Positions 18,021 to 26,736 of a DNA stretch of 64,000 nucleotides are shown here, in pieces. Position numbers and translations under genes: made by a program. Every line of letters starts with the position of its first letter. The first letter of the stretch is position 1. The notes beneath the pieces were generated by a model. It made no database searches and was not told the origin of the DNA. It saw only the letters and a list, made by a program, of their open reading frames with translations. Source of the stretch: Haloarcula salinisoli (GTDB lineage: Archaea > Halobacteriota > Halobacteria > Halobacteriales > Haloarculaceae). The stretch is taken from the NCBI RefSeq assembly GCF_019599405.1, contig NZ_RKLQ01000001.1, positions 62,001-126,000 of the forward strand, written 5' to 3'.

Positions 18021-19186
18021 AGCGGCGCCGCCGCGCAGTTGTTCGGGCCCAGTTCCAGCTCGAACGCGGTGTCGTCGTCGGCCGTATCGGTGCCCAGATT
18101 GATCGCGACGATGCGCTCGAAGTTGGCGGGCCGTGGGGGGATGTCGCCACAGAGACGCTCGACGAAGCGCTCGCGGTCGAGTGCGAGCGCCGGAAGCCGG
18201 TCCCGTAGCTCGCCGAGCCGAGCGGTGTAGGTGCCGTCGTCGGCCGGCTCGGTCGTCTCGCTGTGGTGGCCCGGCGCGACGAGCGTCTCGTCTGGCAGTT
18301 CGGCCAGTCGCTCGGTCAGAGTCTCGTAGAGCGTGCGTGCGAGGTCCGGGGCGCCCTCGTCGCCGGCCTCGAGGTCCGGGCGGGCGACGCTCTCGAGGAA
18401 GATGCTGTCGCCGGACAGTAGCGTGTCGCCGACGCGGAAGCCGGTCATCCCGGTGGTGTGGCCCGGCAGCGGGAGCGCATCGAGGGTGGTCGCGCCGACC
18501 GACAGCGAGCCGTCGGCGGGGAGCGCAGTCACGTCGAAGGTAACCCCGCGGTCGACGGCGGGGGCAGGGACGACCGGTTCGACGCCGTGGTCGGCGAGCT
18601 GGCGGAGGCCGCTGACGTGGTCGGCGTGGATGTGGGTGTCGACGGCATACGTCAGCGTCGCGTCGTGGGCGGCGGCGTCGGCGACGTAGCGGTCGGTAAA
18701 GGCCCGGAGCGGGTCGATGACGACGGCCTCGCCGTCGCTGACGACCAGGTAGGAGAGACAGCCCGACGCTGGGCGCTCGTACTGCAGGATGGTCGCCGCG
18801 TCGGTGGGCAGCTCGTGGGCGTCGTAGAGTCGCGCCCACCCCTCCATGCCGTCGGCGAGGTTCCGGGCGTCGACGCCGTGGTCGACGAGCAGGCCGGCGA
18901 CGAAGGCACTGGCCTCGCCGCGGGCGCAGACGGCGGTGATAGGGCCCTCGCCTGCGACGGCATCGAGCAGGCCGTCGACGTCGCCGGTCACTTTCGCCTG
19001 CAGGAACTTCGCGAAGGGGAGCTGCGTCGCCGTCACTGTCGGGCCGTCGATGTGCCACGGCTCGAACTCGTCGCGGTCGCGGACGTCGAGCAGCCGGACG
19101 GTGTCGCCCGCGTCGAGCCGTTCTTTCAGCGTCGCCGCCGAGAGCGAGGGGTGCTCGGCTGGCGGGTCGGGTGGGTTCTCGGTCAT
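18017..19186 (-). CDS. Rhodanese-MBL fusion protein (persulfide dioxygenase-like)
   Basis: 389 residues. The N-terminal rhodanese domain (1-125) has an active-site loop CARGEAS. The C-terminal metallo-beta-lactamase domain (130-360) has THIHADHVSG (HxHxDH), a downstream LPGHTTGMTGF His and SGDSIF. This order is inverted relative to many ETHE1-rhodanese fusions but is common in archaea. The likely role is persulfide or glutathione-persulfide-type sulfur metabolism, or a glyoxalase-II-like hydrolase. It overlaps the converging gene by 4 bases. Confidence 0.82.
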   Translation of the reverse strand: MTENPPDPPAEHPSLSAATLKERLDAGDTVRLLDVRDRDEFEPWHIDGPTVTATQLPFAKFLQAKVTGDVDGLLDAVAGEGPITAVCARGEASAFVAGLLVDHGVDARNLADGMEGWARLYDAHELPTDAATILQYERPASGCLSYLVVSDGEAVVIDPLRAFTDRYVADAAAHDATLTYAVDTHIHADHVSGLRQLADHGVEPVVPAPAVDRGVTFDVTALPADGSLSVGATTLDALPLPGHTTGMTGFRVGDTLLSGDSIFLESVARPDLEAGDEGAPDLARTLYETLTERLAELPDETLVAPGHHSETTEPADDGTYTARLGELRDRLPALALDRERFVERLCGDIPPRPANFERIVAINLGTDTADDDTAFELELGPNNCAAAPL

Positions 19187-19257
19187 ACTGCACAGCAGGT
19201 GCCACTGGCCGATAAATCGGGCGGAGGATGTATGTCCGGAGCGGCCGTGTGTGGTGT

Positions 19258-19866
19258 ATGGACGCCGCCGACACTATCGCGGCTGTCGAGGAGGCGACGA
19301 CGACCGAGCGAACCCGAATCGGCTCGGACAAGGCGCTCATCGCTGCGACGGGCGCGAATCTCGAGGCCGACGCCGTCTGGACTGCTGCGGCGACCCGGGA
19401 GTCCGGTGTCGCCGACGCACTTGAGGGCTGGGCGGCCGACGCGACGGGCGGTGACGCTATCGCCGACGCGTTCGACCGGGCCGGGCGGGCGGCGCGCGAC
19501 CGGGCGGAACGAATCGACGCGACGCCGGGCGAGCCCGACGCGCTCTCGTCACACCTCGATACCCTCGACGGGACTCCGGAGCGAGTCGGGGCGGGACTCG
19601 TCGCGGTTCCGCTCGTGCTCGACCGGTTCTATCTGCAGGTGGTGAGTTTCTTCGTCAACGAGGCCGACGAGGGCAGCGCCGACGTGGCTCGGGACCTCCG
19701 AAGCGGCGCGAGCGACTTCGGCCCGGCCCGCGACGCCCTCGCCGAACTCGATGAGTCCGGGCGCGAGCAGGCCCGAGACGCGGCTGCCGAGGCGATTACG
19801 GTCGTCTACGAGGAGTACGCGTCGGGGCTCGAATCGATGGGGCTGGACCCGAAGCCGGTGTGCTGA
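19258..19866 (+). CDS. Conserved haloarchaeal helical protein (rubrerythrin-annotated family)
   Basis: 202 residues, almost entirely helical and acidic, with no membrane segment. Its start MDAADTIAAVEEATTTERTRIGSDKALIAAT resembles haloarchaeal proteins commonly annotated as rubrerythrin family, but the ExxH di-iron ligands are not obvious here, so an enzymatic role is doubtful. The ATG at 19258 is used, since the frame to 19228 adds unrelated residues. The stop codon directly abuts an inverted-repeat element. Confidence 0.5.
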   Translation: MDAADTIAAVEEATTTERTRIGSDKALIAATGANLEADAVWTAAATRESGVADALEGWAADATGGDAIADAFDRAGRAARDRAERIDATPGEPDALSSHLDTLDGTPERVGAGLVAVPLVLDRFYLQVVSFFVNEADEGSADVARDLRSGASDFGPARDALAELDESGREQARDAAAEAITVVYEEYASGLESMGLDPKPVC

Positions 19867-19945
19867 TACTGGTGGCTGTACCAAAGTGACGTAATTCGCC
19901 ACCCCGGGGTGGCGAATATCGTTACAAACGTACAGCCACCAGTAT
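19866..19945. repeat. Inverted-repeat element with ATACTGGTGGCTGTA termini
   Basis: An 80-bp element with perfect 15-bp terminal inverted repeats (ATACTGGTGGCTGTA at 19866-19880 and its complement at 19931-19945) and a perfect 24-bp palindrome in the centre (19894-19917, CACCCCGGGGTG core). It fills the gap between two converging genes, beginning at the A of a TGA stop. A half copy occurs at 1493-1526. It is MITE-like or a small structured element. Confidence 0.7.
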
Positions 19946-19950
19946 GAACG

Positions 19951-21555
19951 TCATTCGAGTCGGTAGGCCCCGACGCGGGTGGCCGCGTACAGAAAGCCCA
20001 TCGTCCCAGCGACGGCCGCGAGCAGGACGGTCGCCGCGACCCCGCCCGCGAGCAGGCGTGGCCCGCCGACCGGAGCGGTGCCGAGCAGCGACAGCGTGGC
20101 GACGGTCCCGGGGGCCGCGACGATGCCGAGAACAGCGAGATAGCTCCCGAAGGCCAGTGCACTCGGGATAACGACTTCTCTGTCCCCGACGGTCGTTCCC
20201 CCGAACTTCGGGAAGACGACGCCCGCTGCGGCGGCGATGGCCGGGGCCGCGACTGCTGCCGACAGCGCCGTCGCGAGCGTCGCGGCGAGCGTGACGGGGG
20301 CCATCCCGCCGGCGATACCGACACCGACGACAAGCAGTGCCGTCGCGGTCACACCTGGGAGCGCGCCGGCGAGGACGAGGCCGGAGACGAACGCCCGGCC
20401 CGAGAGCTTCGCGGTCAGCGTCAGCGGGAGGACCCGCTCTTCCCCGCCGAGCGGATTGAGCGTGAACGCCGCGCCGGTCCCCGCCGCGCCAGCCAGCCCG
20501 ACGAGCAGCGGGAGATTCGGCGGGACAGTCCCCTCGAGGATGACGCTCTCGAGCCTGAACGCGATCAGGAAGAACGGAGCGAAGGCGAACTGGACCGTAA
20601 AGGGCGCTCGCTTCGCACGGAGCCACGACTTCTGTGCGACCACGCGGGTTTCGGTCATGACCCGGTCCGCGAGCAGGCGGTCCGACAGCGTTCGTCCGGT
20701 CGCGTCGAAGACGTGGTCGGGCTGGATGGGGTCGCCGTACCAGACCCGCTCGGCCAGCCAGCCACAGGCGACGCTGGCGACCGCCAGCGCGCCGAGCAGC
20801 GCGGCGGCCGCGACACCGGCGGCGACGGGGTCACCACCGAGAGCCGGGACCGAAAGGAGCAGGATATCGCCGGTCCAGGCCAGCGGCGACCCGGCTGCTT
20901 CCCGGAGGAGTACAAGCCGGGCGCTGTTTTCATCCGTGGCCACGACCCAGCCTGTGAGGACGAGGAGCGACGCCACCGCGCCAAGTGCGGTCCGGTGGCG
21001 TGCCACGAACGCCGAGCGAGCGACGAGCAGCTTCACCGCGAGCCCGGCCGTGTAGCTCCCGACCGTCGCGAGCGTCGCCACGACGAGTGTCGTCACGACC
21101 ACCGCGGCCCCGAGCAGCGGGCGCCCGCTCCCGAGAGTCACGCCGACGACGAGTGCGCTCAGTGGGAGCGCCAGAAGCGTGAGGACGCGACCGAGCTCGG
21201 CACCGACCAGTCCGACCAGCACGTCCTCGTAGGGGACAGTCGTCAACAGCCCGTCGGCCGCGTCGGGGTCGCCGTTCGTCTTGACCGTCCGCTGGAGTAC
21301 GACGAACGAGATCGTTCCGGCGAGTCCGCCCAGCACCACCGTCGTCACGAACCGGACTGCCTCGGGACTGGTGCCTGTCAGTTCCGTCCCGCCGACGAAC
21401 GCTGCGAGACCGATGGCGAGGCTGTACAGCGCCAGGAGCACCAGCCCGCCGGCCAGCAGGAGCAGGCCGCGGGTGCTGTCGATGAGTGTGCGCCACGTGC
21501 GGCGCAGCTCCAGACGCGCGATGCGAGCGCTTCGCCCGGGGTCCAGGCGGGTCAT
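19951..21555 (-). CDS. ABC exporter membrane subunit
   Basis: 534 residues with about 12 hydrophobic segments and an N-terminus IARLELRRTWRTLIDSTRG typical of large ABC-2-like permeases of haloarchaea. There is a cytoplasmic loop near the middle (VWYGDPIQPDHVFDATGRTLSDRLL). Its start overlaps the end of the ATPase gene by 4 bases (ATGA), so the two form an export system of unknown substrate. Confidence 0.82.
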   Translation of the reverse strand: MTRLDPGRSARIARLELRRTWRTLIDSTRGLLLLAGGLVLLALYSLAIGLAAFVGGTELTGTSPEAVRFVTTVVLGGLAGTISFVVLQRTVKTNGDPDAADGLLTTVPYEDVLVGLVGAELGRVLTLLALPLSALVVGVTLGSGRPLLGAAVVVTTLVVATLATVGSYTAGLAVKLLVARSAFVARHRTALGAVASLLVLTGWVVATDENSARLVLLREAAGSPLAWTGDILLLSVPALGGDPVAAGVAAAALLGALAVASVACGWLAERVWYGDPIQPDHVFDATGRTLSDRLLADRVMTETRVVAQKSWLRAKRAPFTVQFAFAPFFLIAFRLESVILEGTVPPNLPLLVGLAGAAGTGAAFTLNPLGGEERVLPLTLTAKLSGRAFVSGLVLAGALPGVTATALLVVGVGIAGGMAPVTLAATLATALSAAVAAPAIAAAAGVVFPKFGGTTVGDREVVIPSALAFGSYLAVLGIVAAPGTVATLSLLGTAPVGGPRLLAGGVAATVLLAAVAGTMGFLYAATRVGAYRLE

Positions 21556-22292
21556 CGCTGTGCGTGGTCTTCGCTGGTGACGTCGAGGAACACGTCTTCC
21601 AGCGTGGTCCCGGTCTCGGCCCGGTTGGTCAGTTCCGCAGGCGCGCCCTCGGCCACGAGTTCGCCGTCGTAGAGCACGCCGACGGTGTCGGCCAGCTCCT
21701 CGACGACCGGGAGGATGTGCGTCGAGAGGAACACGGTCGTCTCCGCGGCGGCGACCTCGTCGATGGTGTTGCGAACGGTGCGGGCCGCTCTGGGGTCGAG
21801 CCCGCTCGTCGGCTCGTCCAGAAAGAGCACGTCGGGGTCGTGGAGGAGCGCCTGGACCAGGCCGAGCTTCTGTTTCATCCCCTTCGAGTAGGTCCCGACC
21901 CGGCGGTCGGCGTCCGCGGCGAGGTCGAACCGGGAGAGCAGCGCCTCCACCCGGTCCCAGTCCTCGTGACCGCGCAGCCCGGCGATGTACTCCAGTTGCT
22001 CGCGGCCGGTGAGTTCGTCGTACAGCGGCGGTTCCTCGGGGAGAAAGCCGATGTGTTCGACCACGGTCGCCCGGTCGCTGACGGGGTGGCCGGCGACGTG
22101 AGCGCTGCCCGCGGTCGGTTCGGTCAGCGTCGTCAGGATGCGGATGGTTGAGGTCTTTCCGGCCCCGTTGGGGCCGAGAAAGCCGAAGACGCTCCCCGAC
22201 TCGACGGTGAGGTCGATGCCGTCGACGGCGACGGCGTCACCGTACCGTTTCTGCAGGCCGTCTGTTCGAATCGCAAGCGTCGGCGAGCTCAC
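21552..22292 (-). CDS. ABC transporter ATP-binding protein
   Basis: 246 residues. Walker A GPNGAGKTSTIR (~40), signature YSKGMKQKL (~135, a known variant of LSGGQ), Walker B VLFLDEPTSGLD and H-loop STHILPVVEE are present. It pairs with the downstream permease gene. The HxlR-type regulator gene at 22373 is divergent and shares the promoter region, so it may control this exporter. Confidence 0.9.
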   Translation of the reverse strand: MSSPTLAIRTDGLQKRYGDAVAVDGIDLTVESGSVFGFLGPNGAGKTSTIRILTTLTEPTAGSAHVAGHPVSDRATVVEHIGFLPEEPPLYDELTGREQLEYIAGLRGHEDWDRVEALLSRFDLAADADRRVGTYSKGMKQKLGLVQALLHDPDVLFLDEPTSGLDPRAARTVRNTIDEVAAAETTVFLSTHILPVVEELADTVGVLYDGELVAEGAPAELTNRAETGTTLEDVFLDVTSEDHAQR

Positions 22293-22340
22293 GTCCCGAC
22301 TGGTGGTCGAAGCGTCAAATCGTTTGTCAATCGGCCCGTA

Positions 22341-22350
22341 GCTATATTAT
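22341..22350 (+). promoter_or_regulatory. TATA box for the HxlR-type regulator
   Basis: GCTATATTAT about 23-32 nt before the ATG at 22373, matching a leaderless promoter. It lies in the 80-bp gap shared with the divergent ABC operon. Confidence 0.55.
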
Positions 22351-22372
22351 CCACCCGTGGGAACGCGAGAAC

Positions 22373-22717
22373 ATGACAGGGCACGGGGGCCCGACAGGTG
22401 CCCACGCAGAGAGCGAGCCCCTCCGCCGGGCGACCGCCATACTGGGCAAAAAATGGCACCCGGTGTTGCTCTATACGCTTCTGACTGACGGACCGCTTGG
22501 CTTTAACGACATGAAGGGCCGCATCGACGGTATCTCCGATAAGGTACTGTCCGAGGCACTGGACGACTTACAGGAGGCCGGGCTGGTCGTCCGCGACGTG
22601 GTCGAGGACAAACCCGTCCGGGTGAACTACTCGCTGACTCCCGCCGGGCGGGACCTCGAGCCCATCATCGAGGAGCTGCTGGAGTGGAGCCACGAGCACC
22701 TCACCGAGAGTCGCTAG
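22373..22717 (+). CDS. HxlR-family winged-helix regulator
   Basis: 114 residues: PLRRATAILGKKWHPVLLYTLLTDGPLGFNDMKGRIDGISDKVLSEALDDLQEAGLV is a textbook HxlR DNA-binding domain. There is no cysteine in the helix that carries redox Cys in HypR/QorR types, so a thiol switch is unlikely. It is divergent from the ABC exporter pair at 19951-22292, which is a natural target (inference). Confidence 0.88.
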   Translation: MTGHGGPTGAHAESEPLRRATAILGKKWHPVLLYTLLTDGPLGFNDMKGRIDGISDKVLSEALDDLQEAGLVVRDVVEDKPVRVNYSLTPAGRDLEPIIEELLEWSHEHLTESR

Positions 22718-22804
22718 TCGGCGAACTGACGATTCGGCGCCGCTCCAGACTTACTCCTCGTCGTCTATAACACCGAGAGACACAGTCTCTCGAGCAGTCG
22801 AATC

Positions 22805-24118
22805 CTACTCGGATTCGACGACTTCGATGCCGCGGTTGTTCACCGCCGACGCGTCCAGCCCGACCTCCTCGAGGAACTTCTTGTACTCGCGTTCGCACTG
22901 CTCGGCGTCCTTCTGGCGGTCGCTGGCGCGGTCACACAGCGCGACGAGGTCTTCGGGCACGTCGTTGCTGTAGACGATCCAGTGGTTGATGAGGTCCGAG
23001 AGCCGCCGGATTGGCGAGGTGAAGTGGCCGTATATCTCGAAGTTCAGCGCGTGGTGGCCGCCGAAGGGGTCGTTCATGTACTTCGCGCGGGGCATCACTT
23101 TCATCACAGCCCACTGAATCTTGTCGAGCTGGCGGCCCGGCGCTTCTTCGAGCGTGGCGTTGACGGCCTTTCGCGGGTCGTCCCACGCCGACCCCGGGAT
23201 GGAGATGCCGTCGAGTTCCTGAATCTCGACCAGGGCCTCGTCCCACTCGTCGGGGCTGGGCTGTGGGTGGACCCGGTACATCGCCTCGACGCCGCGATTC
23301 CACATCAGCTCGTGGGTAACCGCTTTGTTCGCCTTCAGCATGCACTCCTCGATGATGGTGTGGGCGCGGTCTCTGGCCGGGTTCAGGACGAGCGAGCCCT
23401 CCTCCTTGCGCTGTTCGTGCATCCGGTCGGCCAGCTCCCAGACCAGCTCGGTCTTCTCGGCGAGGTCGACGCTGGTATCTTCCAGCAGGTCGTCGGCGCT
23501 GTCCGGGTCGTCGAGAACGTTCTCGGCTTCGGTGTAGGTGAGGCGGGCGTCGCTCTCGATGACGGACTTGTAGATGTCTATCTCCTCGTAGCCGAGGTTC
23601 TCCTTGTCCAGATGCATCTCGACGGTGTGTGCGAGTCGCTCCTCGTTGGGCACGAGCGAGCAGACGGTCTCGGCGAGCACCGGCGGGAGCATGTGGATGG
23701 TGTAGTCCGGCAGATAGACCGTGTTGCCTCGCTCGACGGCCTCCTCCCACATCGCCGTCTCGGGGTTGACGTAGTGGGTCACGTCGGCGATGTGGACCCA
23801 GAGGACGTACTCCTCCTCGCGCTCCTCGACGGAGATGGCGTCGTCGAAGTCCTGGGCGTCGATGGGGTCGGTGGTCCACGTCGTCATCTCCCGGAGGTCA
23901 CGGCGTTCGTCGATTTCTCCCTGGATTTCGGCGTAGACGTCCTCGGTTCGGGCCTCGGCCTCTTCGAGGACCTCGGGCGGGAACTCGTCGCGGATGCCGA
24001 ACTTCTCGAACAGCTCCTCACGCTTGTTCGCGAGGTGGCGGGCCATCTCCTCGTCGATTTCGACGGGGCCTTGCCCTTCGGCGGTGCCGGCCGCCGACTG
24101 GGCGTCTTCGGTAGTCAT
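22805..24118 (-). CDS. rnr: RNase R-type 3'-5' exoribonuclease (RNB domain)
   Basis: 437 residues made of essentially only the RNB catalytic domain, the short form described in haloarchaea. The metal-binding acidic motif is in IDAQDFDDAISV (~85). Further family segments are VHIADVTHYV, YLPDYTIHMLPPVL, HFTSPIRRLSDLINH and the C-terminal region. The S1 and cold-shock domains of bacterial RNase R are missing. It degrades RNA processively and, in haloarchaea, takes the place of the exosome. The start is the ATG at 24118 (MTTEDAQS); the frame stays open upstream to 24286 without homologous sequence. Confidence 0.88.
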   Translation of the reverse strand: MTTEDAQSAAGTAEGQGPVEIDEEMARHLANKREELFEKFGIRDEFPPEVLEEAEARTEDVYAEIQGEIDERRDLREMTTWTTDPIDAQDFDDAISVEEREEEYVLWVHIADVTHYVNPETAMWEEAVERGNTVYLPDYTIHMLPPVLAETVCSLVPNEERLAHTVEMHLDKENLGYEEIDIYKSVIESDARLTYTEAENVLDDPDSADDLLEDTSVDLAEKTELVWELADRMHEQRKEEGSLVLNPARDRAHTIIEECMLKANKAVTHELMWNRGVEAMYRVHPQPSPDEWDEALVEIQELDGISIPGSAWDDPRKAVNATLEEAPGRQLDKIQWAVMKVMPRAKYMNDPFGGHHALNFEIYGHFTSPIRRLSDLINHWIVYSNDVPEDLVALCDRASDRQKDAEQCEREYKKFLEEVGLDASAVNNRGIEVVESE

Positions 24119-24271
24119 GCCCCCGGCTACGCCCACGGTGTAGTTAGGACTGTCGGGGCACCCGACAGCCGCGGGTCGGTGTGTCAGAAACCGACACGCA
24201 CCGGCGGCCACACGCGATGGTCGACCACCCCCAGATAGAAATGGCCACGACACATCTGTCAGACGAGAACA

Positions 24272-24850
24272 ATGTCTGGCGGTCACCGAACGGCGTCCGA
24301 GCGTCGACAGGCCGATGAACGGACCCTCCGCGTCCCGTCATGGGCACGACTCCTCCGCTCGCTCGCGCGAGGCTCTGTCGGGGGCCTCGTCGCGACAGTC
24401 GTGATGACCGTCTACCGCATCCCCGTGTTCAAGGCGCTCCCGCCGACAGCGGAGTTCTGGGCGCGGTTCGTCGGCGGTGGCGACGTGGAAGAGTACTTCG
24501 TGCCGGGGCTGCTCTTGCATCTCCTCTACGGCGTCATTGGCGGTGCGGTCTACGGGATACTGGCGAGTTTCACCGACGTGGACGACCCCGTCGCGCGCGA
24601 ACGGCTGAGCGTGCTGGGCGGGCTCGCGTACGGGCTCGGTCTCTCGGCGTTCGGTTCCCGAGTCGTCTTCGTGCGACTGCTCGGGCGCGAACTCCAGTCC
24701 GAAGACGCGCTCGTGTTCCACGTCGGCCACGCCATCTACGGGGTGACCCTCGGGACGTTCGTCGCCACCAGCGAGTCCGCCGGCGACGTCTACCGCGAGA
24801 GCAGACGGACGCGGCCGGACACCGAAAAGCAGCGGCGGGATTCGGACTAG
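24272..24850 (+). CDS. Multi-pass membrane protein, unknown function
   Basis: 192 residues with a basic N-terminus and four predicted membrane segments (SVGGLVATVVMTVYRIPVF, LLLHLLYGVIGGAVYGIL, GLAYGLGLSAFG, HAIYGVTLGTFVA), ending in a charged tail. The Gly-rich helices resemble those of the protein at 2200-2658. The family is common in haloarchaea but has no assigned role. Confidence 0.6.
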   Translation: MSGGHRTASERRQADERTLRVPSWARLLRSLARGSVGGLVATVVMTVYRIPVFKALPPTAEFWARFVGGGDVEEYFVPGLLLHLLYGVIGGAVYGILASFTDVDDPVARERLSVLGGLAYGLGLSAFGSRVVFVRLLGRELQSEDALVFHVGHAIYGVTLGTFVATSESAGDVYRESRRTRPDTEKQRRDSD

Positions 24851-24935
24851 GCTGGGGCCGCCTTCGAACACAGCGAGCAAGCGAGACAGCCACATCGCCG
24901 TCATCGAGAGCAGTGTACTGGCAGCCTGGTCTCCG

Positions 24936-25241
24936 TCACTTGACTTGGACACGAGTGACGTGGCCGCCACAGCCACACTGCTGGACGTACTCGACGTCGA
25001 TGTCGTCGCCGTAGATGTCCCCGAGGTGCGAGAAAAGGTACGTCTCGGGGTGGCCGTGGTTCGCGTGCGTGACGAGGTTGACGTGGTTGCCCGCCACTGT
25101 GCGTTCGATGGCCGTCGCCGCTTGCGAGCGGACGAGTTCCTCGTCGTCGGCGTGGTGGGGCTGCTCTAGATTGGCCGACCAGGAGTTGTCGTGGTCGTGG
25201 TCGGTCACTGGTTCGACGGCGTCGTGGGAGGGTGCGGTCAT
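24936..25241 (-). CDS. CGCGG-family putative RiPP precursor
   Basis: 101 residues, His- and Asp-rich. The C-terminal half reads NHGHPETYLFSHLGD then YVQQCGCGGHVTRVQVK. The CGCGG motif near the C-terminus defines a haloarchaeal family that has been proposed as a substrate of radical SAM maturases. The only radical SAM gene in the window is at 41136-42218. Start: the ATG at 25241 (MTAPSHDAVEPV) lies exactly 39 nt from a CGAATATGTTCC palindrome at 25280, the same spacing as six other promoters nearby. The frame is open far upstream, but that sequence has no relation to the family. Confidence 0.75.
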   Translation of the reverse strand: MTAPSHDAVEPVTDHDHDNSWSANLEQPHHADDEELVRSQAATAIERTVAGNHVNLVTHANHGHPETYLFSHLGDIYGDDIDVEYVQQCGCGGHVTRVQVK

Positions 25242-25279
25242 GCGAGCTAGTTCCTGTCGCTCCGCCGTAACTACTGTGG

Positions 25280-25291
25280 CGAATATGTTCC
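25280..25291. promoter_or_regulatory. CGAAYRTRTTCG-type palindrome (right half imperfect)
   Basis: CGAATATGTTCC, 11 of 12 positions of the palindrome consensus seen seven more times. It lies 39 nt before the start of the CGCGG-protein gene and just beyond the 3' end of the neighbouring gene. Confidence 0.65.
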
Positions 25292-25293
25292 CA

Positions 25294-25704
25294 TCACGAT
25301 AGCGTCGCGAGATAGTCGAACTGGGCCCGTAGCTCGCGCCGGCGCTGGCGGGAGACGACGGTCGCGTCGAGAACGGGGCCGATGAGCCGCGCCTGTAGCG
25401 CGAACTCAGTGGTGGCCTCGACTTCGACCCCGTCGTCAGTCTCCGTGAGCGTGTACCTGGTGACCATCTCCTCGAAGATGCCGTCCCGTTGCTCGTAGGT
25501 GAGGACCGCGTCGCTGTCCTCGACGACAACGAGTTCCAGTTCGATAGTCGCGAGCCCGACGTGGTTGGTGATATGAACGATATCGCCGTCGACGGTCACC
25601 TCGTCGAACTCGGCGGCGCGCATGAACGGGCCGACGTCGGTCATCGCCTCGCGGAGACGGTCGCGGTCGCCGTCGAGCGTCTCCGTCATTGTGACTGTCT
25701 CCAT
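25294..25704 (-). CDS. SRPBCC-like small protein
   Basis: 136 residues from the METVTMTETLDGD start, with the alternating strand pattern of a START/SRPBCC domain (FDEVTVDGDIVHITNHVGLATIELELVVVEDSDAVLTYEQRDG, VEVEATTEFAL). The family carries hydrophobic ligands in a deep pocket; the ligand here is unknown. An upstream in-frame ATG at 25734 would place the start 28 nt from the palindrome at 25762, so the N-terminus is uncertain by 10 residues. It precedes the CGCGG gene on the same strand. Confidence 0.55.
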   Translation of the reverse strand: METVTMTETLDGDRDRLREAMTDVGPFMRAAEFDEVTVDGDIVHITNHVGLATIELELVVVEDSDAVLTYEQRDGIFEEMVTRYTLTETDDGVEVEATTEFALQARLIGPVLDATVVSRQRRRELRAQFDYLATLS

Positions 25705-25761
25705 AGGTAAGCGTAGCTGCCTCACATAGGCCAACGTTCCGGACGTTTGGGCCAGTGTTGG

Positions 25762-25773
25762 CGAACATGTTCG
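25762..25773. promoter_or_regulatory. CGAACATGTTCG perfect palindrome
   Basis: A perfect 12-bp palindrome extended by GGCGAACATGTTCGGG. It lies 39 nt before the ATG of the HTH_10 gene at 25812 and 28 or 58 nt from the divergent SRPBCC-like gene. Confidence 0.75.
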
Positions 25774-25811
25774 GGAACACTCATGCTATCGAGGACTGAT
25801 TACGGAACTAT

Positions 25812-26462
25812 ATGCCAAACGCGAAACTCAGACTCACTGTGCCCGAGGAGGTCTGGCTCGGTGGGATAACTCGGCGCTATCCCGAGACGCGACTCCGCGT
25901 GCTGGCGGCTATCCCTGACGGGCTGTCGGGCGTTGGACTGGTGGAGATCACCGGTCCGACAACCGACGGGGTCGTGACCGCGATGGGCCAACAGGACGAC
26001 GTCACCGACATCGAGACGCTCCAGCAGCGAGACGACGAGGCGCTGGTTCAGTTCGAGACGTCGGACCCGCTCTTGCTCCTGCCGGCTCGTGGGTCGAACG
26101 TCCCGCTCGAAATGCCGTTCGATATCAGAGATGGCGAGGTGACGTGGGAAGTGACAGCCCCGACCGAACAGCTCTCGGAGCTGGGTGAACAACTCGACGA
26201 GTTCGGCATTTCTTTCTCCGTGGAATATATTCGCCAGGAGCCAGGTCGGGAACGGTTGCTCACCGACCGCCAGCGCGAGGTCGTCGAGGCAGCGGTCGAA
26301 GCAGGGTATTACGACACCCCCCGTCAGTGTTCGCTGACCGAGCTCGCAGCGGAGATAGACATCGCAAAGTCGACCTGCTCTAACACGCTCCATCGGGCCG
26401 AGGAAGCGATAATCAAGGAGTTCATTCGAAACGAGTCCCTCGGAGATATCTCGGTGTCGTAG
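25812..26462 (+). CDS. Bat-type HTH_10 transcription regulator
   Basis: 216 residues. The C-terminal HTH_10 domain is clear: LTDRQREVVEAAVEAGYYDTPRQCSLTELAAEIDIAKSTCSNTLHRAEEAIIKEF. The N-terminal ~150 residues form a ligand or effector domain without the cysteine cluster seen in the NarO-like protein at 28901. Similar HTH_10 proteins regulate anaerobic respiration in haloarchaea (DmsR, NarO). The gene has the shared palindrome 39 nt upstream and is followed after 2 bp by another copy of it. Confidence 0.82.
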   Translation: MPNAKLRLTVPEEVWLGGITRRYPETRLRVLAAIPDGLSGVGLVEITGPTTDGVVTAMGQQDDVTDIETLQQRDDEALVQFETSDPLLLLPARGSNVPLEMPFDIRDGEVTWEVTAPTEQLSELGEQLDEFGISFSVEYIRQEPGRERLLTDRQREVVEAAVEAGYYDTPRQCSLTELAAEIDIAKSTCSNTLHRAEEAIIKEFIRNESLGDISVS

Positions 26463-26464
26463 CC

Positions 26465-26476
26465 CGAACGTGTTCG
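26465..26476. promoter_or_regulatory. CGAACGTGTTCG palindrome
   Basis: CCCGAACGTGTTCGGG, a perfect palindrome apart from the central bases. It ends 39 nt before the ATG at 26515 and begins 3 nt after the stop of the HTH_10 gene. Confidence 0.75.
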
Positions 26477-26514
26477 GGATAACCGCTACTCTGGCGCACC
26501 GCGAATCTCCGGAC

Positions 26515-26736
26515 ATGACGCCAGACACCGTACTAGATGTCCGTGATATCGAAGGCGAACCGTTCGGGGATATCATGGCCGCCCTGCAGGACCTCGACGA
26601 GGGCGCGACACTGGAACTGGTCAACAGCTTCGAGCCGAAGCCGCTGTACGACGTGCTGTCGACTCGCGGGTTCGAGTACGAGAGCGAGCAGGTCACCGCC
26701 GAGGAGTGGCACGTCCGGATACGACACGCGGACTAG
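26515..26736 (+). CDS. DUF2249 (TusA-like) small protein
   Basis: 73 residues: VLDVRDIEGEPFGDIMAALQDLDEGATLELVNSFEPKPLYDVLSTRGFEYESE. This matches DUF2249, a TusA-fold domain frequent beside denitrification genes and suspected in sulfur or metal transfer to respiratory enzymes. No TusA catalytic Cys is present. The 39-nt spacing to the palindrome supports the ATG at 26515 over an earlier one at 26470, which lies inside the palindrome. Its TAG stop overlaps the stop of the converging gene in CTAG. Confidence 0.8.
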   Translation: MTPDTVLDVRDIEGEPFGDIMAALQDLDEGATLELVNSFEPKPLYDVLSTRGFEYESEQVTAEEWHVRIRHAD

